DNA from: Podospora comata
Lineage: Eukaryota; Ascomycota; Sordariomycetes; Sordariales; Podosporaceae
Direction: 5' to 3'
NCBI GenBank assembly: GCA_017354895.1
Contig: CP071499.1
Coordinates: 3,987,971-4,051,970 of the forward strand
Length of the DNA stretch: 64,000 nt
The translations under genes and the position numbers were made by a program. This document shows positions 56,644-64,000 of the stretch, one piece after another (within the stretch, counting starts at the first letter, position 1; each line of letters begins with the position of its first letter). The notes beneath the pieces are model-generated. The model was given only the letters and a program-made list of their open reading frames with translations, was not told the DNA's origin and searched no databases.

Positions 56644-58100
56644 CTATCAGTTATTCTCCGATGGATTGTAGTACAATCCGTTGAAAAGCGCACCAAAAAA
56701 AAGGCCCCACTTTGGAAATAGGGGGTAGGATCCGTTGAAGAATTTAGTTGTACGATCCGATGGGATTTTTCCCGTCAAAATTGAAATTAAAGATATCTTT
56801 AGAATCGCCTAAATGAGCTACACAGAATGGTCTAGAGTGCATTGTCGTACGAGTGGTGTGGAAGTGCAAATATAAGATGTGAAGTTAGGTATAAAGTCGG
56901 GTGTGAGTGTATTAATAATGTACGTGGAGAGTAAAGTGAGGTTACGTTATATAATAGTAAAGAGTATAATCCGATAGGATTTTTCCTATTAAAATTAAAA
57001 ATAAAGAAATCTTTAGAATCGCTTAAATAAACTATATAGAATGGTTTAGAGTGTATTATCGTACGAGTGGTATAGAAGTGCAAATATAAAATATGAAATT
57101 AGGTATAAAGTCGGGTATAAGTATATTAATAATGTACGTAGAGAGTAAAGTAAGGTTGCGTTATACAATAGTAAAAAGTATAATCCGATAGGATTTCTCT
57201 TATTAAAATTAAAAATAAAGATATCTTTAAAATCGCCTAAATAAGCTATACAGAATAGTCTCGAGTATATTGTCGTACGAATAGTATAGCAGTATAAATA
57301 TAAGATATAAAGTTAAGTATTAAGTTAGGTGTAAGTGTGTTAATAATGTACGTAGAGAGTAAAGTGAGGTTGCGTTATATAGTAATAAAGAATATAATCC
57401 GATGGGATTTTTCCTGTTAAAATTAAAAATAAAGATATCTTTAAAATTGCTTAAAGAAGCTGTATAGAATGGTCTAGAGTGCATTGTCGTACGAGTGGTG
57501 TGGCAATGCAAATATAAGATATAAAGTTAGGTATTAAGTTAGATGTAAATATATTACTAATGCACGTAGAGAGTAAAGTAAGGTTGCTTTATATAATAGT
57601 AAAGTGTATAATCCGATAGAAATTTTCCTATCAAAATTAAAAATAAAGATATCTTTAAAATCGCTTGAACAAGCTCTATAGAATAATATAAACTGTATCG
57701 TCGTACGAGTAGTATGGAAGTGCATATAATAAATGTGAAGTTAAGTATATTTGTGTTACTAATGTACGTACAGAGTAAAGTAAGGTTACGTAATATAATA
57801 ATAAAGTGTATAATCCGATAAGAACTTTTTTATTAAAACGAAAAGTAAAGAAATTATTAGAATAGCCTGAAGGAGCTATATAAAATAATATAAAATGTAT
57901 CGTTATATAAGTAGTGTGGAAGCGTAAATAATAGATATAAAGTTGGATATATATATAATATTAATGTACGTAGATAGTAAAGCGAGGTAAGGTATTGCGA
58001 TAGTAAAGTTTATAATCCGATAGAAATTTTTTTTTTAAAACGAAAAGCAAAAATATTATTAGAATAGACTAAACGAGCTATATAAAATAATATACCTTAT
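56644..58100. repeat. 214-bp tandem array with unique head
   Basis: A 110-bp head (TATCAGTTATTCTCC..., palindrome at 56663-56679) leads into units that begin at ATCCGAT: 56755, 56969, 57183, 57397, 57611, 57813 and 58015. Spacing is 214 bp four times, then 202 bp twice. Units become more AT-rich toward the telomere. Units carry a TCGTACGA core and weak open frames on the minus strand, which I treat as by-products. Confidence 0.88.
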
Positions 58101-59739
58101 ATTATTTTAAAAGTTAAATATATTTTTATATAATAAATATAAAGCTTTTTACTAATATAAGAATAATATATATTTATTATAAAATAAAATTAATTACTTT
58201 ATATTCTATATTTTATAAATTTTTAAAATAATTCCTTAATAATATTTTTTTAAAATACCTTTAATAAATTATTTAGTAATATATAAATTATAGTATGCTA
58301 TTCTTATAAATGAATAATATTTTTTCATTTAAGACTTTTCTTTTAATAATTTAAATAAAATATATAGATTTCAATATATTTTAATACTCTACAATAAATT
58401 AATTTTATTTCTATTCTATATTTAAAAAAGATATTAGTTTAATATATAAATACAAACCTAAATAAGAAAATAAAGAAATAAGGCGTTAAATACGTTAGAG
58501 GTAAGAGATATAAATAAATTCTTTTTAATATTTTATTTTAAATAAAATATTAATTTTATAATATTTCCTCTTTTATACTTTATATATATATAAATAATTC
58601 TAGCTTACTAAATAAATTATTTTACTATTTATTATATAACCCTATAGTATCTTTTTTTAATCTTTTATAAAATAAAGTTTATAAATAAACTATTATTATT
58701 TAAGTAAAGTTCTTTAAAGATTTATTAGTAAAGGATCTATATTATTATTATTACTTTTATATATTTTATTATTATTTTAATTTTAAAGCCGATAATATAA
58801 ATTTTTTATATTATATATTAATTTTATTAACCCTAATACTAAAATTCTATTATACGGGTAATATTATATAAATTAAAGAAAAATAAAAATAAAAATAAAA
58901 ATTAATTAACTTTTATTATCGTACGACTTTTTTAATTATTAGAATTATTAATAACTATAAGGTCCTAGCTCGCCCCCGCGCTTCCTTTATTTCCGTTACT
59001 CTCTTCCTTAACTTTAATACCGCTTTAATTAACGGTATTAAAGCTATATTTATTCCTATAATCCCTCCACTTACAGTTACTATAGGTATTACCCTAGTAC
59101 CTATCCGTCGTATAATAATCCTTAAACGGCCCTCTATTAGGTTTATTAGTATAGGTAGTATAGGGAGAAGTAGTTACTAAACTACGGCTTTAAATTAAAA
59201 CTATATTTAGGTAGCTCGGACGCGCTAGTACCTTAGCCCCCTTTACTTTACCGGGGACGTATTCGATATCGGCCAATAGTAAAGCCGAGATTATTTACTA
59301 TATTTCCTATATATTTATTAGTTTAAGTATTATCGTACGGGAAAGATAAATACTAATATTAATATAGAAGCTATTCATTAGCCTCCTAATATAAGGCTAG
59401 CTAGTGTCGATAACCTCGTACGAGCTATAGGTAGTAAGTATAAGAGCTATTTTAAATATTTTATTTAAAAGTCGATTAGTTTATACGATTAAAAGTTTAC
59501 TAAAAAAAGATTTTAATTAGAATTAAACCCGTAGCTCTCGAAATTTAAAAATCGTACGTACCGCTTCGTTATTATACTTAAAAATCTTATTATTTTTTAG
59601 GCGATAATACCTATAAACGTTAGTTCTATAAACCCCGTTAAATTATTATATAATCTTTTATTCCTATTATATAATATATATATTATTCTAATATACGATA
59701 GTATATTAGGGAACTAAATATCGATATCTTTGGATTAGA
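58101..59739. other. Extremely AT-rich degenerate DNA
   Basis: The first 800 bp are almost pure A/T with long TTTATA runs; from about 58,960 some C/G returns. No gene is readable. It may be decayed repeat sequence. Confidence 0.65.
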
Positions 59740-60770
59740 CCTTACTGTACGAGACCTAGACGCTTTAATTGGAATAAGAGGGCTCTATTATATAGCTGGC
59801 CTGTCGAGGGCTTTTGAAGAAGGGTTTGCTTTTGAAGAAGGGTTTGCTTTTGAAGAAGGGTCTGCTTTTTAAGATCCAGACCCCGGCAACCATACGCCAC
59901 TACCTTCGTACTAACCAGGTATGCCCTGACCATCGCACGGGACCTAGAAGCCTTAAGCGGAATAATAAGGCTCTGTGACACAGCTAGCCTGTCCAGGCAT
60001 TTGGAGGAAAGGTCTGCTTTTCAAGATCCAGACCCCGGCAACCACACGCCACTGCCCTCGGGCCCGGGCATGCCTGACCATCGTACCTTCCGGGCTTGCC
60101 CTGACCATCGTACATGACCCAGACGCCTTGATCGGAATAACAAGGCTCTGTGGCACAGCTGGCCTGTCCAGGCATTTGGAGGAAAGGTCTGCTTTTCAAG
60201 ATCCAGACCCCGGCAACCACACGCCACTGCCCTCGGGCCCGGGCATGCCCTAACTATCGTACCTTCCGGGCTTGCCCTGACCATCGTACATGACCCAGAC
60301 GCCTTGATCGGAATAACAAGGCTCTGTGGCACAGCTGGCCTGTCCAGGCACTTGGAAGAAAAGTCTGCTTTTCAAGATCCAGACCCCGGCAACCACACGC
60401 CACTACCTTCGTCCCCGGGCATGCCCTGACCATCGTACCTTCCGGGCATGCCCTGACTATCGTACCTTCCGGGCATGCCCTGACCATCGTACATGACCCA
60501 GACGCCTTGATCGGAATAACAAGGCTCTGTGGCACAGCTGGTCTGTCCAGGTATTTGGAAGAAAGGTTTGCTTTTTAAGATCTAGACCCCGGCAACCATA
60601 CGCTACTGCCTTCGTGCCCGGGGGCATGCCCTGACCATCGTACGTGACCTAGACCCCGGTTATTACCCCGGTAACTATACACCACTGCCTTCGTACCCAG
60701 GGGCATGCCCTAACTATCGTACGGGACCTAGACCCCGGTTATCGCACGCTAATGCCCTTATCTACCTACA
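59740..60770. repeat. GC-rich tandem array, about 175-bp units with 27-bp sub-repeats
   Basis: AAGATCCAGA(CCCC) recurs at 59871, 60023, 60198, 60374 and 60577 (as AAGATCTAGA). Intervals of 152, 175, 176 and 203 differ by copies of a 27-bp sub-unit containing CCTTCCGGGCATGCCC. Central units are nearly identical and keep normal base composition; the outer ones are decayed. Open frames on the minus strand across it are caused by the repeat period. Confidence 0.88.
59812..59865. repeat. 18-bp tandem repeat within the array
   Basis: TTTTGAAGAAGGGTTTGC occurs three times in direct succession (59812, 59830, 59848), with a partial fourth. Confidence 0.9.
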
Positions 60771-60899
60771 CGTGACACACTTCACCTTTACTAGGATATT
60801 CTTTATTAAAAAAAACTTAGTAATAAACTTTAATTTAATATCTCACATCGTACCCAACTATTATATTACTATTAATACTATACTAAAATAAAACCTTTT

Positions 60900-63886
60900 A
60901 TTTATATTTCCCGCTTTTAAATTTTTATTTATAAGAAATGTAAAGTAACTATTTTTATAAATAAAGTACTTACCTATCTTTATACGTCCTATAAAGATAT
61001 TATAGTTATGGATAAACTAGATATCGTACGAGAGTATAATAATTTATTAGCGGTTTTTTGAAAATAATAAGACTTAATTAACTTTATACTTCCTTCTACG
61101 GTAATTAACCTAATTCCAGAACTAAAGAACCCTTTTTTTAATAGATTTAAATACGATACTTACGCTTATATCGTACGGATTAAGAGGGCGATACAGAAGT
61201 ACTACCGTATAAAGTATAATTAAGTTAACTTTAATATAAAAGGGGGAAATATTAAGGTAACCTAATAATATTAAAGACCTTAAATTATTAAAATATATTA
61301 TTAATATTTTTTTAAAAGCCGGTTAATTACTAAATACTTTAAAGTATAATTAACCGAGCCGGTAGCCGAAAGTCCCGACCTCGTAAAATAAATTTAAAAA
61401 TAAAAAAAGTAATTTATAATATTTTATTATACGATTAGCTTAACCCTTTAATAAATATTAATAATTATTATAATAAATAAAGGACGATTAGCTTTAAATT
61501 CTTAACTAAATAGAATAGGTTAGGTATATTACTTTAGGTCTTTAGACCGGTAAGCTTTATATTATATAACCTCTCTTAACTTAAATAAGGGATAATTAGG
61601 CGATAAGAATTTAATTACCTTTACGGTCCTTTAAAAAATCTAGGAGAGGATTAATTATGTTATTACCGATATAATATTAAAGTCGTCGTCCGATAAAGTC
61701 GGTTACCCGGTTTTATTCGAGGTTAATAAAAAAATAATTAATTAAAAACCTTATAAGCCTTTTAATAGTAATAGCCTAGTCCCTTATATAATATAAAAAT
61801 ACTTTTTTATTTAGAAAAGGAGTTTTAGGTATATTTACCGTATATAAAGCTGGGATTAATAGGATCGACTACCGTACGATTTAAACGTTAGCTAAATTAG
61901 AAGTTTAGAGACTATTATATAAGCGGTATAAAAGTTTTATTACGGTAGCGATAAGGCCGGATAAAAGTTATTAAATTAAATATTTATTAATTTTTTTATT
62001 AAACTTTTAGATTATTTTTTCCCACGGTCGTCGTATAAAAGCGCTTTCCTCTCTACTCTAACTACTATAGCCCTAAAGGATAATAAAAAGTAATATACCC
62101 CGTCCAATTTTATATTACTCCTTTTTACTATCGTTACCTTCGGGAGGGCCTTCGTTATATAATACTTACTTTACGAATTTACCCGGCTAGAAAAGGTAGG
62201 TAAAAAGCCTAATCTCTTTAATATTATCCGCTCTAAAGTTTCGAGGTTCATAACTAAGGTTTATTAAGGTAACTACCCTATACTAATAAACTAGATTTTA
62301 GAGGCTCGTACGTATAGTATAATTATTAATAGTTTTACGGTATCCGAAAGTAGGCTTATGTTTAATAGTATTACTATTATATATTAAAATATTTTTACTA
62401 TTATTAATGCCCTAACCGAAATAATATATATCTTAATTAATAAGATTAATTATATAGTCCAGGACTTAATTTTTTTATTAATATCGGATATTTCTATCCC
62501 GGAGATTTTTTAGGATAATTTAAAGGATAATATAAATTAAAATAGGATTAGCTATTCCTTTCTTTCTAATTTTAATAATATATATTTCCGGCGGCCTTAG
62601 AATTAAATTATATAACGAATTACCGAAAATCCTTTCTTTACTTAACTTTAATTAAAAGAAAAGGGCAATAGTTATATTTACTATACGACCGAAGCCTAGT
62701 CGTACCTCGACCAGGTAAATAGACTCCGATCCCTCTTTTTTATTACTATTTATTTATTATTAGGGTTACCGCCTTATACGATAGAGCTTTTAAATATAAA
62801 GTTCTATAATATACTGGTTAGAGGGTTTAAAAATATATTTATTTAATATAGTATAGTCGTAATTATATTATAGTACTATAAAGGATTAAGTTATATTAGA
62901 TAATTAAAAGTTATTTACTATTATCTCCTAAAGGAGCTAGGTATAAGTATCGTACGATACCTTTAATTTATTTATCCCTTTTACTTTAGTTTATAATACT
63001 AGTTTAACGGAGCTTTTACCTTTACTTTATTTTTTTAGGATTCTAAATTTATATAATTATTTAAAAATATCGAGTTTAAAAGTCCTAACTTAAATATATC
63101 TTTCGGTAACCTAGGAAACTAATAGTCGTTTAATAAAGTTAACCGGGCCCTCTTATCGTATATAGAACGCTACTTTAAAGCTAAAATTAATATTTGGCTT
63201 TAACGTTATATTACTATAAGTATTACCTGCTAATTTTTTATTTATTTTATCCTAAAAAGTTTATTAAAAAATAAAATAATACTATCGTTCGATAATTATA
63301 ACGAGTTTAATTTTAGTTACGACGAGGATAACGAAAATAAAGGCTTTAATCTTATTATTACGGCGTAAACCGGCTACTCGGAAAGGATTACCGGGATAAT
63401 ATACGCTAAGTATATTAACTAGGGAAGGTTAGGATATACCGTACGATAATAGCGGTTTATAAAGCTTAGTTAAGTATAGTATTAGTTATTTACTTTCGGC
63501 TCGGACGATATTTTAACGTTCTAGTAAACTAAAACTAACCTCTTTTAGAACTAGCGTTATACTATACGGTAGAAACGACTCCGGTACTTAGCTAGCTTTA
63601 ATATTAAAGGCTATTTCCGTTAAATATTTAATAATTTTAATATTAGTTTTAAAGATAATTAGCGCAAAGTATTAATATTTATCGTACAAGGGTTTAGCCT
63701 AATCGTCTATATTGCCGGGATAGGAAGTAAAAAAAGTATTATTTTCCTACTCCTAGCTTATTATACGAAGGACGGAATCATTATTATTATTTTTCCTTTT
63801 ATAATACTATAAAAGGATATAACTTAGCGTTATAAATAAATAAGAATTAATTATACGATTTAGAGCTTTAAAAAGGTTTCGATTAA
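60900..63886 (+). pseudogene. Telomere-linked RecQ-type helicase (TLH) fossil, truncated by the telomere
   Basis: One plus-strand frame can be followed from about 62541 to 63850 with many stops but no frame change. Landmarks of the fungal TLH family include ITENPFF, SYLDQVNRLRSL, PYTIELLNIKFYN, GFKNIFI, VIIL-YYKGLS, ELGISIVRYL, then RLRYLASFNI and FR-IF. The Walker A region appears as AGIGSKKSIIFLLLAYY, followed by DGIIIIIFPFIIL, the motif Ia strand. A probable N-terminal zinc-finger-like region (PAFKFLFIRNVK) lies near 60910 in another frame. Many stops sit where the family has Gln or Trp. About 25 codons past motif Ia the telomere repeats begin, so the remaining helicase motifs are absent. 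Confidence 0.8.
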
Positions 63887-64000
63887 TTAGGGTTAGGGTT
63901 AGGGTAGGGTTAGGGTAGGGTTAGGGTTAGGGTTAGGGTTAGGGTTAGGGTTAGGGTTAGGGTTAGGGTTAGGGTTAGGGTTAGGGTTAGGGTTAGGGGT
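63887..64000 (+). repeat. Telomere, (TTAGGG)n
   Basis: About 19 TTAGGG units run to the last base, G-rich strand 5' to 3', marking a right-hand chromosome end. Near the inner border two 5-base TAGGG variants occur (63901-63920); further out the units are perfect. Confidence 0.98.

Noticed and set aside
56832-57725. Three similar minus-strand frames (63-83 codons), Tyr/Phe/Thr-rich
   Set aside because: They recur with the 214-bp unit and decay with it; repeat by-products.
59742-60535. Repeated minus-strand frames (67-103 codons) with near-identical proteins
   Set aside because: They follow from the repeat period in the GC-rich array and have no domain; not genes.

Overview
This is the right-hand end of a chromosome from a filamentous ascomycete, most likely a Sordariomycete. 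The evidence is short 50-90 nt introns with GT/AG (twice GC/AG) ends and CTAAC-like branch sites, fungal gene families (CFEM, AA16, HET, TmpA, SIT siderophore transporters, Dit1/CYP56), AT-rich decayed DNA of the kind left by repeat-induced point mutation (RIP), and a terminal (TTAGGG)n tract running to base 64000. The species cannot be named from the sequence alone.

Bases 1-51,200 are ordinary gene-bearing DNA. The left edge holds a three-gene set: a Dit1/PvcA-type isocyanide-synthase-like gene (running off the edge), a CYP56/Dit2-like P450 and a divergent Dtr1-like MFS exporter. This is the filamentous counterpart of the yeast dityrosine genes and probably a small secondary-metabolite cluster. 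Next come a GNAT acetyltransferase, an AMID-like oxidoreductase, and a kinase/HAD/uracil-phosphoribosyltransferase fusion. A divergent pair follows: a CFEM GPI-type protein and a siderophore transporter, sharing a promoter with an exact SreA-type ATCAGATAA site. Then come an APC permease, a small fungal-type protein, a MATE transporter, a TMEM86-like protein, a 10-cysteine secreted protein, PI-PLC, a phosphoglycerate-mutase-like phosphatase, tRNA-Gly(GCC), a small HVA/TUDOR protein, an alpha/beta hydrolase, a HAD phosphatase, mitochondrial ATP synthase subunit c, an AA16 LPMO beside a stand-alone AA8 cytochrome, and a second copy of the 10-cysteine module. Between 44.4 and 47.3 kb are two abutting wrecked genes (HET and TmpA families). 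tRNA-Glu(CTC) with an intron and a nucleotidyltransferase-like gene end the gene-rich part.

From about 51.24 kb to the telomere the DNA becomes extremely AT-rich, with dense stops and few CpA dinucleotides, as expected after RIP. Readable fossils are a tannase/feruloyl-esterase-like gene cut by a solo LTR with a 5-bp target duplication, two LTR families (three insertions with target duplications or full ends, plus one fragment), a Fot1/pogo transposase with an LTR nested in it, a 214-bp tandem array, a GC-rich array of about 175-bp units, and a RecQ-type telomere-linked helicase. The helicase points at the telomere and is cut off by it just after its Walker A region.

No CRISPR, operon or plasmid feature is present. 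Exon structures below were worked out by hand; each multi-exon model was checked to keep frame across every junction.
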